6,058 bases of DNA from Phycisphaerae bacterium (GCA_012514125.1 JAAZAW010000302.1:1-6058); one strand, 5' to 3'; positions 1-6,058 are shown, counted from the first letter of the stretch. Translations and numbers: made by a program. Notes: generated by a model from the sequence alone, not told the origin.

Positions 1-95
1 CCTTGACGATCCCCCCCGACAGCCCCTGTGGAATCAGCCAAAGCCGCTTTTCCAGAACCCGCGTGCCCGATAATAATAAGAATTCGCCTCTTCAA
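1..95 (-). CDS. Possible 5' end of a P-loop-like protein gene (partial, weak call)
   Basis: Read on the minus strand from a TTG at 95-93, the frame stays open to the left edge. It gives a basic start (LKRR), a hydrophobic strand (ILIII) and then GHAGSGKAAL, which resembles a Walker A loop. This would suit the N-terminus of a nucleotide-binding protein such as a small kinase or GTPase. Points against it: the residue after the P-loop lysine is Ala rather than Ser/Thr, the following residues do not resemble a helix I recognise, there is no ATG, and I see no Shine-Dalgarno sequence before the TTG. Another minus-strand frame is also open to the edge after a TGA near position 91, without a good start. 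If the gene is real, it is divergent from the operon and shares its upstream region. A frameshift or chance resemblance is quite possible. Confidence 0.27.
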   Translation of the reverse strand, partial: MKRRILIIIGHAGSGKAALADSTGAVGGDRQ

Positions 96-141
96 ATAAT
101 TTATTTTTAAATAACCTGCTCGATCATCCCCATCACAATTC

Positions 142-212
142 CGGTCGCCCAGGAAAGTCGAAGCGACAGGGTATAAGCAAGCAAAAAACCCTTCGACTTT
201 CCTGGGCGACCG
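142..212. repeat. Perfect 22-bp inverted repeat (long hairpin)
   Basis: The left arm at 142-163 begins CGGTCGCCCAGG and ends GTCGAAG. The right arm at 191-212 is its exact reverse complement, and the arms are separated by a 27-nt A-rich spacer (164-190). The stem would be very stable as RNA and could extrude as a cruciform in DNA. No run of T follows on the plus strand, so it is not a canonical intrinsic terminator for plus-strand transcription. It lies about 80 bp upstream of the operon promoter. It could be a dispersed palindromic repeat of the REP or small non-autonomous element type, but no target-site duplication is evident. Confidence 0.85.
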
Positions 213-237
213 AAACTACGATACGTTTAAATCAAAG

Positions 238-250
238 GCGTATGATACGC
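238..250. promoter_or_regulatory. 13-bp perfect palindrome, possible operator or activator site
   Basis: GCGTAT-G-ATACGC is a perfect inverted repeat around a central G. The half-site core GATACG also occurs at 220-225, 24 bp before its copy at 244-249. The palindrome is centred about 50 bp upstream of the -35 box, where an activator or an upstream auxiliary operator could sit. Its sequence is unlike the palindrome over the -10 box, so if it is functional it probably binds a different protein. This is inference from symmetry alone. Confidence 0.4.
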
Positions 251-290
251 AGATTCAAGATATTTTATGGAAGGATGTATAACTAAATCG

Positions 291-320
291 TTGACAACAC
301 TATTGAGTCAACTATATACT
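291..320 (+). promoter_or_regulatory. Sigma70-like promoter of the operon
   Basis: A consensus -35 box, TTGACA (291-296), is followed after 18 bp by TATACT (315-320) as the -10 box. An overlapping TATATA at 313-318 would give a 16-bp spacing. Transcription would start near 326-328 and leave a leader of about 18 nt before the ATG at 345, with the ribosome binding site inside it. No other good promoter is apparent between this point and the last operon gene, which fits a single polycistronic transcript. Confidence 0.65.
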
Positions 321-326
321 ATATAG
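303..326. promoter_or_regulatory. Likely autoregulatory operator: palindromes over the promoter
   Basis: CTATATA-C-TATATAG at 312-326 is a perfect 15-bp palindrome covering the -10 box and probable start site. Directly before it, TTGA-G-TCAA at 303-311 is a perfect 9-bp palindrome in the spacer. Its GTCAA half also pairs with TTGAC at 291-295, inside the -35 box. GntR-family proteins bind short palindromes as dimers and often repress their own operon by occluding the promoter, which fits this position just before a GntR-type gene. The palindrome is AT-only apart from its ends and centre, so part of its symmetry could follow from the -10 sequence. Confidence 0.5.
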
Positions 327-344
327 CAGATTAGAAGGTAAGGC

Positions 345-1421
345 ATGTTAGGAAAGGTTGAAAAAGTTGAGAATGTTCTTAAACATCATCAGATCAGTCA
401 GGCGATTTCCCGATTGATTCGTGAGGGTGTTCTTGCGCCGGGTTCCCGATTGCCGGGGGAGATGGAGTTGGCTCGACAGTTTGGGGTTTCTCATCTGACC
501 GTTCGCCAGGCTAAGAGGACGTTGATAGAACAAGGGGTTCTTTACAGTATCAATCGAAAAGGGGTTTATGTAGCCAGAGAGGCTTTGGCCAGCCGGGCCG
601 GTGTTTTCACTCGGACCAATTTGTCGGTGATGGAGGACGCCCATTTTTTTCGAACGGTGTTCCAATCGTTGGAGGAATCCTGCCGCGGTCGAATCGCGTT
701 CCGGTACTATCACGGTTCTTTCGGGGTTGAGATGACCCGTGATCTTGCGTTTCAACTTGTCGAACAGGCCAAGGCTGATCATATCGAGGTGGCATTGCTG
801 GCCCAGGAGATGCCTTTGGTGGAAGAAATTTGTCATGAGCTGGGAATTCCGATCATGAGTCTGGGAATTGAATCGTATCGAAGTCCGCGGGTTTCTTTCG
901 ATTCGGCACAGCGGGTTCACTTGGGGCTTGATTATTTTTTTGGCAAGGGGATTCGGGAAATCGGGCTTATCGGGCGAGAGGGCAATGCCATGGCGGAGGT
1001 TTTTAGAACTTTGTACACGTCGCGATATCCGGAAATTCCGGTTCAATGGTTGGGGCCGGAGGGGCCTCATCAGCCTGAGTCTGGGGTTTCGTTTGAAGAA
1101 TGCGGATATCGACAGTTTCATGATTTGTGGTCTTGTCCGCAACATCCGAAGGGGGTGTTTGTGCTGGACGATATCATGCTCAAGGGTAGTGCTTATGCGA
1201 TGATGGAACTTGGTGTTCGGCCTGGACGGGATTTCGAACTGGTCGGTTGCTACAATAAGAATTCTCATCTGTTTGTTCCGGTTCCTTTTGTTCATATCGA
1301 GTCGGACCCGGCGGATTTCGCCCGGGCGGTTGCGACGATGGTGACGTCGATGATTCAGGATCCCAAGGCGAGGCCTTCGGATATTGTTATTGATTCAAAA
1401 CTGGTGAATGAGAAAGGGTAA
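345..1421 (+). CDS. GntR-family transcriptional regulator with LacI-type ligand-binding domain
   Basis: A 358-residue cytoplasmic DNA-binding regulator, probably a sugar-responsive repressor of its own operon. Residues about 12-77 form a GntR-type winged helix-turn-helix, with RLPGEMELARQFGVSHLTVR (35-54) covering the turn and recognition helix and the wing ending at GVYVA. After a linker, residues about 115-350 resemble the periplasmic-binding-like sensor of LacI/GalR regulators. Visible family features are a repeated alpha/beta pattern, IGLIGREGN (206-214) and GVFVLDDIMLKGSAYAMMEL (270-289), a typical end segment in which the protein calls up its second lobe. The GntR-head plus LacI-sensor architecture is that of AraR, and the length fits. 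The ATG has AGAAGG six bases upstream. It is the first gene of the operon, and its stop lies 2 nt before the dehydrogenase start. The ligand cannot be named; a carbohydrate or sugar acid used by the downstream enzymes is inferred. Confidence 0.9.
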   Translation: MLGKVEKVENVLKHHQISQAISRLIREGVLAPGSRLPGEMELARQFGVSHLTVRQAKRTLIEQGVLYSINRKGVYVAREALASRAGVFTRTNLSVMEDAHFFRTVFQSLEESCRGRIAFRYYHGSFGVEMTRDLAFQLVEQAKADHIEVALLAQEMPLVEEICHELGIPIMSLGIESYRSPRVSFDSAQRVHLGLDYFFGKGIREIGLIGREGNAMAEVFRTLYTSRYPEIPVQWLGPEGPHQPESGVSFEECGYRQFHDLWSCPQHPKGVFVLDDIMLKGSAYAMMELGVRPGRDFELVGCYNKNSHLFVPVPFVHIESDPADFARAVATMVTSMIQDPKARPSDIVIDSKLVNEKG

Positions 1422-1423
1422 AC

Positions 1424-2632
1424 ATGGGTGTTGTGAACACGTCAAAGTCTGAAGAGTCTGAGAGATCGAAAAAAGAACTGTGTGTGGGTGTTATCGGCTG
1501 CGGGATGCTGGCGCAGATGACGCACTTGCCGCACTTAAAGGAGTTGCCTTCCGTCAGGCTTAAGTGGGTGTGTGATATTAATCCCGAAACACTTGAGAAG
1601 GTTAAAAACACCTATCAGGCGGAGCAGGCTACACAGGATTATCATGAGGTTCTGAACGACTCCGAGGTGGACGCGATTGTGTTAGCGACGATCCAGGACC
1701 TTCGAAAACCGGTGATCGAGGCGGCGGTTCGGATGGGCAAGGCGGTGTATTGTGAAAAACCCATGGCGGGGACTCTTAAAGAGATGGAAGAAATTCAACA
1801 GATCGTCGAGCCGTCGGGAATTGTTTTTACGGTCGGGCACAATCGTCGATCTTCGCCTGCGATGGCGTATGCGAGGCAGGTTTTTCAGAAGCAATGGACA
1901 AGTCCGGTTCCGTGTCCCTGGCGATTTGATCGTAATAGTTCGGGGCGGTCCCGCTGGCCTGAGGAAGATCAGGCGTATATGGTGATCCGCATCAATGACG
2001 ATATGCTGAGTTGGAAGCCCTGGGCCTTGGGGGACGATATTATGACGACGGGTCCGATGCTTTTTGAGATGACGCATTTTACCGATCTTGCCTGTTGGTT
2101 TTTGAAGAAACAACCGGTCCGCGTCACAACGACGGGGCATCTTCGTATCAATCAGACCGTGGTGATTGAATATGAAGATGGATCGATGGTGAATATCCTG
2201 ATGACCGGTGTGGGGACATTTGGATATCCCAAGGAACTGTACGAGATTTTCTGTAATGGTTCGGCGGTCATTATGGACGGGTTTATTGAAGTGCGTACCG
2301 CGGGAATTGAAGGTGTGCCGGCCCGGACAGATTTTTCGACACTTCGCGACCTTACACCGGCGCAGGATTTTGGCGGAGGAATCCGGGATTTTTATGCCAA
2401 ACGGCGTTGGGCGCAGGAACGGGCGGTTGCGTTAAACGATCCGATGGAATGTCTGCGACTCGAACCATTGCTGGACAAGGGGCACAAGCTTCATTTGGTT
2501 CATTTCCTCGATGCCGTTCGAGGGATTGGTGAAAATCCCTGTACGTGTGGGGAATCTGTTCTTGCGACACGCATTGCTTTTGCGGCTATTGAAAGTTTAA
2601 AATCCGGAAAAACAGTTTCGTGTCATTTTTGA
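1424..2632 (+). CDS. Gfo/Idh/MocA-family NAD(P)-dependent oxidoreductase
   Basis: A 402-residue soluble enzyme of the family that includes inositol 2-dehydrogenase and glucose-fructose oxidoreductase. These enzymes oxidise or reduce a hydroxyl of sugars, polyols or their acids using NAD(P). The Rossmann fold starts at VGVIGCGMLAQ (21-31), with the G25-x-G27 loop, and an acidic residue (D51) follows the second strand, which favours NAD. The family signature EKP is at 111-113, with GHNRR (138-142) after it. The sequence EMTHFTDLACW (215-225) carries the H-xx-D pair (H218, D221) usual for catalysis and substrate binding. Residues about 1-18 form a charged Ser/Glu/Lys tail before the fold, longer than in many relatives. 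The ATG is supported by AAAGGG inside the end of the regulator gene, so the two are probably translationally coupled. The substrate is unknown; activity may also be non-dehydrogenase, as in family members acting as glycosidases. Confidence 0.9.
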   Translation: MGVVNTSKSEESERSKKELCVGVIGCGMLAQMTHLPHLKELPSVRLKWVCDINPETLEKVKNTYQAEQATQDYHEVLNDSEVDAIVLATIQDLRKPVIEAAVRMGKAVYCEKPMAGTLKEMEEIQQIVEPSGIVFTVGHNRRSSPAMAYARQVFQKQWTSPVPCPWRFDRNSSGRSRWPEEDQAYMVIRINDDMLSWKPWALGDDIMTTGPMLFEMTHFTDLACWFLKKQPVRVTTTGHLRINQTVVIEYEDGSMVNILMTGVGTFGYPKELYEIFCNGSAVIMDGFIEVRTAGIEGVPARTDFSTLRDLTPAQDFGGGIRDFYAKRRWAQERAVALNDPMECLRLEPLLDKGHKLHLVHFLDAVRGIGENPCTCGESVLATRIAFAAIESLKSGKTVSCHF

Positions 2633-2646
2633 TATAAGGAAACATC

Positions 2647-3555
2647 ATGCGTCAATGGAGGATAGCGGCTCTTCAGAGTACGTGGGAAAAACATGTGGAG
2701 CCGGCGTGCGTTGAAAAAAATCTGGAGTGGACGGTTCAAAAGATTCGCGAGTTGAAACAGTATTCGGTGGAAGTGGTGTGTCTGGCGGAAATTTTCGCTA
2801 CTTGTAATTTAGCTGAACAACCAGCGAGGTCGGCACAGGACCGGGAGGGGAATATTGTTCAAACCATGCTTGCGACTGCGAAGGAATTGCAGATGGCGAT
2901 TCTTTGCCCGTTGTATGAAAAGCGCGATCACCGGATTTATAATACGGTGATTGTGATCGACAAAACGGGACAGATTGTGGAGAGCTATGACAAGATTCAT
3001 CCTACCGAAGACGAAATGGATCGGGGGATTGTGCCCGGTAAGACGGAGCCGACGGTGATCGAGCTTGAGGGGGTGAAGATCGGTTGTCAGATTTGTTTCG
3101 ACGCCAATTGGCCTGGCGATTGGTTGGCCCTTAAACACGCGGGGGCGAGAATGATCTTTTTTTGTTCGGCTTTTTCGGCAGGAACACTCCTTCAGGGTTA
3201 TGCGACGATTCTTGGTCTTCCGATTATTGCCGCGACATCCTGCCGCGATTGTCGAATTTATGATCGAACCGGTGCCATGATTGCTCATCAAAGTCCTTAT
3301 TATGATTTTGTCTTTGCCGATGTGCTGATCGATCAGCCGTTGTTTCATCTGGATTATCAATTTGAGGTTCTGGATTGTATTCGCAGGGATCATCCGGAAA
3401 TCGGCACAAACGTGTTTAATGGTGAAGGCCGATGGACGTTTGACGGTGTTCGCGATCCGAAGGTGTTTCAAAATTTGATCGATCATTATAAACTTCTCGA
3501 TGTCGATGCCTATCTGACCCGGGCACAAGAAAAGCAGGATCAGATGCGCCGATAG
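2647..3555 (+). CDS. Nitrilase-superfamily carbon-nitrogen hydrolase (amidase-like)
   Basis: A 302-residue cytoplasmic hydrolase of the carbon-nitrogen hydrolase fold, which cleaves amides, N-carbamoyl groups or, less often, nitriles through a cysteine thioester. The catalytic Glu-Lys-Cys set is intact: E48 in CLAEIFATC, K116 in SYDKIHPTEDE and C150 in IGCQICFDANWP. A second acidic residue, probably E121 or E123, follows the lysine as in other members. The length is normal for a stand-alone amidase. The segment after the cysteine (GARMIFFCSAFSAG) matches the family strand that normally reads as a proline-serine-alanine motif. The ATG has AAGGAA five bases upstream, and the gene follows the dehydrogenase by 14 nt. 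The overall look is closer to N-carbamoyl or aliphatic amide hydrolases than to true nitrilases, but the substrate is not readable. Context suggests an amidated or N-substituted carbohydrate derivative. Confidence 0.88.
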   Translation: MRQWRIAALQSTWEKHVEPACVEKNLEWTVQKIRELKQYSVEVVCLAEIFATCNLAEQPARSAQDREGNIVQTMLATAKELQMAILCPLYEKRDHRIYNTVIVIDKTGQIVESYDKIHPTEDEMDRGIVPGKTEPTVIELEGVKIGCQICFDANWPGDWLALKHAGARMIFFCSAFSAGTLLQGYATILGLPIIAATSCRDCRIYDRTGAMIAHQSPYYDFVFADVLIDQPLFHLDYQFEVLDCIRRDHPEIGTNVFNGEGRWTFDGVRDPKVFQNLIDHYKLLDVDAYLTRAQEKQDQMRR

Positions 3556-3570
3556 AAATGGAGATTCACG

Positions 3571-4935
3571 ATGTCTAAGACGACCGATATTCGACCGATT
3601 GATGTGACTTTGGAGTTTCAGCCGATATGGTTTCGTTTGCCGTTGAAATTCGGCGCGGAGACGCTGGAGACGATTACCTGTGCGCGGGTGAAATTGCAGG
3701 TAACCGACGCTCGCGACAAAACAGCTTGTGGTTGGGGTGAAACGCCTTTGAGTGTCGCGTGGGTGTGGCCAAGTGCCTTGGGTTATCGAGAGCGGGAAGA
3801 ATCACTGAAGGAATTTTGTCAGCAACTGGTCAAGGCCTGGACGGATTTTGCAGTGTGGGGCCATCCGATGGAAACAGGCGGGCTTTTTCTGGAAACGGAT
3901 CTGAAGAAACTCTGGAGAGCATTTAATCAATCCCGAAGTCACACCGACGCGATGCCGTGGTTGGCGGCGTTGGTGTGCAATTCGGCTTTTGATATCGCTT
4001 TGCATGATGCCTATGGCATGATTCACGATGTACCGACGTATGAGACGTATAATCGTGATTATATGAATCACGATTTGTCGTGGTTCATAACGCCCTCGGA
4101 GGATGTGTCTGTTTCATTCGCGGGAAAATATCCGCAGGATTTTTTCAGCCTGCCGCGAAAAGAAAAAATGATCGCCTGGCATCTGGTGGGCGGGAAAGAC
4201 CTGCTGGAATCGGACGAACTGACCGGCGATGAGCCTAAAGACGGTTATCCGGTGCTGCTTCGGGACTGGATTCGACGCGACGGGCTTAAAGCCCTCAAGG
4301 TTAAACTGCGCGGTAACGATGCGGCCTGGGAGTACTATCGGCTGGTGAAGGTCGGGGAAATCGCCATCGAGGAAAAGGTCGATTGGCTCACGGCTGATTT
4401 TAATTGTCTTGTTACCGAACCTGCGTATGTGAACGACATTCTCGATCGATTGATGATTCAAGAGCCGCGAATTTATGGCATGATTCTGTATATCGAGCAG
4501 CCGTTTCCATACAATCTGGAATCTCATCAGATCGATGTTCATAGCGTTTCGGCGCGAAAGCCGCTTTTTATGGATGAAAGCTGTCATGACTGGCGGCTCA
4601 TTAAACTTGGCCGAACGCTCGGCTGGACGGGAGTGGCGTTGAAGACGTGTAAGACTCAGACGGAGGCTCTCCTTAGTTTGTGTTGGGCGAAGGCTCATGG
4701 GATGACGTTGATGGTGCAGGACCTGACGAATCCTCGGTTGGCGATGATTCCCCATGTGCTGCTGTCGGCCCACGCCGGGACCATTATGGGCGTTGAAACC
4801 AATGCCATGCAGTTTTATCCCGACGCATCGAATATCGAAGCGAAGATTCATCCGGGGCTTTATGTTCGAAAGAATGGATGCGTGAATCTTTCGACTCTGG
4901 GTGGTCCGGGATTGGGGTACCGGCTCGAAAAATAG
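3571..4935 (+). CDS. Enolase-superfamily enzyme, mandelate racemase/muconate lactonizing type
   Basis: A 454-residue soluble enzyme expected to abstract a proton next to a carboxylate with Mg2+ help, leading to epimerisation, elimination or cycloisomerisation. An N-terminal capping domain (about 10-150) precedes a barrel carrying the expected residues in order: K243-x-K245 (LKVKLRG), metal ligands D276 (LTADFN), E309 (YIEQPF) and D335 (FMDES), and K358 (VALKTCKT). The metal-ligand spacings and the lysines on both faces fit the muconate-lactonizing subgroup, which includes dipeptide epimerases and o-succinylbenzoate synthase. I see no His-Asp dyad of sugar-acid dehydratases. The protein is some 80 residues longer than typical members, mainly through about 170-235 between cap and barrel. 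The ATG is preceded by GGAG, and the gene follows the amidase by 15 nt. It is the last operon gene. The specific reaction is unknown. Confidence 0.85.
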   Translation: MSKTTDIRPIDVTLEFQPIWFRLPLKFGAETLETITCARVKLQVTDARDKTACGWGETPLSVAWVWPSALGYREREESLKEFCQQLVKAWTDFAVWGHPMETGGLFLETDLKKLWRAFNQSRSHTDAMPWLAALVCNSAFDIALHDAYGMIHDVPTYETYNRDYMNHDLSWFITPSEDVSVSFAGKYPQDFFSLPRKEKMIAWHLVGGKDLLESDELTGDEPKDGYPVLLRDWIRRDGLKALKVKLRGNDAAWEYYRLVKVGEIAIEEKVDWLTADFNCLVTEPAYVNDILDRLMIQEPRIYGMILYIEQPFPYNLESHQIDVHSVSARKPLFMDESCHDWRLIKLGRTLGWTGVALKTCKTQTEALLSLCWAKAHGMTLMVQDLTNPRLAMIPHVLLSAHAGTIMGVETNAMQFYPDASNIEAKIHPGLYVRKNGCVNLSTLGGPGLGYRLEK

Positions 4936-4945
4936 ATTTACCCAA

Positions 4946-6058
4946 TTATTTGTTTTTATTTATCCTTTCTAACGTCATAACGGTCGGAGGCACAGGATTG
5001 CTTTTAAGATCTTTATTTATTGTTAATTCTTCGAATGTTTTGAAAAGCTCTTCACATGCTTGTTGGTAAGAAACATTGGTAAAATGTTGTATGAGCCTTA
5101 CACTTCGATCGATGAGTTTTTTATTCGTCGTCTCGGCGTAGACCATCCAATTGCCATAGACTCGCCCCATCCGGGCCATAGTCGCCGTGGAAACCGTATT
5201 CAAAACAAGTTTCACAGCCAGATGATCCCAAAGATCGATTAATGACCTGGGCACATCGCATCCGATGTGAAATTCCACATACTCCGGGTCCGGTGTCGGC
5301 CGGGATGCTCCGATAGTCAGCATCGCTTTACGTTTATATTTTTCATGCAAATATTTTTCAGCCGCTAACTTGAAGGCCGATTTATCGGCAGTGCAATCGG
5401 CCACTTCCTCACCCACCAATACCATTACAGCTGCATTCTCTGAAAAAGCCCAACGTGATTCATTTTCTTCATTACCAATGTCGTATTTATATATCTCTTC
5501 GTTGTCTAATCCAGGTGGGTGATCACAAATCGTTTGGGGAGCATTCATCTTTTCATACAGTTCTCGGGACCATTGAAGACCCTTTGGATATCGTCGAAAA
5601 AGTGCGAACCAGGCATCCTTTGTGGGCAACAAAGGATTTTTTACAAAAGCCCACGAAGGGGGTGATATTTTATCGTCCTTTTTCTTGAAGGATGGCAACA
5701 TAAAGGTAGGTGCCCGTTCGGTTGTATCGGTCAGAATGTCAAGAAGATAATCGTTGGCCAGATAGGTTATCAGCCCATTTCTCTGATAGAGGTCCTGCTC
5801 AAATTCCACATATTTCGCCAAGGCATTGATATTGACCTTGCTTCGCAGTTGGGAAACAAGTTTTCCAAACTCAATTGCGTAACCGAAGGGTTCTTTTAAA
5901 TGACAATCGAACCCCGACATTTCATTTTCGGATATCCGGGTATGGATGATCGCTTTGAGGGTCATCTCGATGGCACAACCAGCAACCAATTGTTGGAAGG
6001 TCGTTGCCTGCATTCGGGTTGAACCTGCAATCGCCATGGGTCCGCTGTAAAGCTCGAG
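4946..6058 (-). CDS. Two-SIS-domain protein of the GCKR/MurQ type (5' end outside the window)
   Basis: The frame stays open to the right edge, so this is the C-terminal 370 residues of a longer protein; the ATG at 6037-6035 is internal. The fragment begins with SGPMAIAGSTRMQATT, the conserved GP-x-x-IAGSTR-M segment of MurQ-type SIS domains, and continues to a second SIS domain. Near the end, LVLNTVSTATMARMGRVYGN is the other MurQ hallmark, followed by the T-N-x-K-L-x-x-R tail. The middle includes LTDTTERAPTFMLP and SPPSWAFVKNPLLPT, which I associate with glucokinase regulatory protein relatives. True MurQ (N-acetylmuramate 6-phosphate etherase) has one SIS domain and ends about 100 residues after a GSTR motif, so this is not simply murQ. 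The family binds phosphosugars; a regulatory or lyase role in sugar-phosphate metabolism is inferred. It converges on the operon with only 10 nt between stop codons. Confidence 0.85.
   Translation of the reverse strand, partial: LELYSGPMAIAGSTRMQATTFQQLVAGCAIEMTLKAIIHTRISENEMSGFDCHLKEPFGYAIEFGKLVSQLRSKVNINALAKYVEFEQDLYQRNGLITYLANDYLLDILTDTTERAPTFMLPSFKKKDDKISPPSWAFVKNPLLPTKDAWFALFRRYPKGLQWSRELYEKMNAPQTICDHPPGLDNEEIYKYDIGNEENESRWAFSENAAVMVLVGEEVADCTADKSAFKLAAEKYLHEKYKRKAMLTIGASRPTPDPEYVEFHIGCDVPRSLIDLWDHLAVKLVLNTVSTATMARMGRVYGNWMVYAETTNKKLIDRSVRLIQHFTNVSYQQACEELFKTFEELTINKDLKSNPVPPTVMTLERINKNK

Noticed and set aside
142..212. The inverted repeat as a rho-independent terminator
   Set aside because: No T-tract follows the stem on the plus strand, no convincing plus-strand gene ends just before it, and it stands in front of a promoter.
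267..326. Tiny plus-strand frame (ATG at 267, TAG at 324-326), possible leader peptide
   Set aside because: It runs straight through the -35 and -10 boxes of the operon promoter, so it would lie upstream of the transcription start and not be in the mRNA.
348..1295. Long antisense reading frame (315 codons) opposite the regulator gene
   Set aside because: The sense strand has clear GntR and LacI-type features and a good ribosome binding site. The antisense product is rich in Arg, His, Asn and Pro, has no recognisable domain and no Shine-Dalgarno support.
2809..3528. Antisense reading frame (239 codons) opposite the amidase gene
   Set aside because: Same reasoning: the sense product carries an intact Glu-Lys-Cys set, while the antisense product shows no domain.
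4114..4851. Antisense reading frame (245 codons) opposite the enolase-type gene
   Set aside because: It mirrors codons of a gene with intact active-site motifs. Its composition is rich in Arg, His and Pro and shows no family resemblance.
3571..4935. Sugar-acid dehydratase (mandelate racemase subgroup with His-Asp dyad)
   Set aside because: The residue in the late strand is lysine (K358) and I see no His-Asp dyad, which places it nearer the muconate-lactonizing type.
4946..6058. Calling the right-hand gene murQ
   Set aside because: MurQ has one SIS domain and about 300 residues. Here some 355 residues follow the GSTR motif and contain a second SIS domain, so a GCKR-like name is more accurate.
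6053..6058. CTCGAG at the right edge as a cloning-site artefact
   Set aside because: The minus-strand frame runs smoothly through it into a conserved SIS motif, so it is most likely native coding sequence.

Overview
The window looks like part of a bacterial chromosome, most plausibly from the Planctomycetota or another PVC phylum such as Lentisphaerota or Verrucomicrobiota. This placement rests on gene content: a GntR regulator with a LacI-type sensor, a Gfo/Idh/MocA dehydrogenase, a long enolase-superfamily protein and a glucokinase-regulator-like protein with two sugar isomerase (SIS) domains. It is family-level inference; there is no rRNA or other marker gene. I see no insertion sequence, phage gene, CRISPR array, tRNA or rRNA.

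Layout. Positions 1-95 may hold the start of a minus-strand gene with a degenerate P-loop (weak call). Positions 96-344 are a regulatory region with a perfect 22-bp inverted repeat (142-163/191-212), a 13-bp palindrome (238-250), a sigma70-like promoter (291-320) and a perfect 15-bp palindrome over the -10 box (312-326). Then comes a tight four-gene plus-strand operon: GntR/LacI-type regulator (345-1421), Gfo/Idh/MocA oxidoreductase (1424-2632), nitrilase-superfamily amidohydrolase (2647-3555) and enolase-superfamily enzyme (3571-4935). Gaps between genes are 2, 14 and 15 nt, each gene having its own Shine-Dalgarno sequence. A convergent minus-strand gene, cut by the right edge, fills 4946-6058 and encodes the C-terminal part of a two-SIS-domain GCKR/MurQ-like protein.

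How the genes may work together. The operon looks like a self-regulated catabolic unit. The regulator probably binds the palindrome(s) in its own promoter and is released by a small carbohydrate-like ligand. The three enzymes offer NAD(P)-dependent oxidation or reduction of a polyol, sugar or sugar acid; hydrolysis of a C-N bond (amide, carbamoyl or nitrile); and proton abstraction alpha to a carboxylate (epimerisation, elimination or cycloisomerisation). All lack obvious signal peptides, so the substrate must reach the cytoplasm; no transporter is visible. I do not recognise this trio as a named pathway. It is the best candidate here for something undescribed, and the substrate cannot be deduced from sequence alone.
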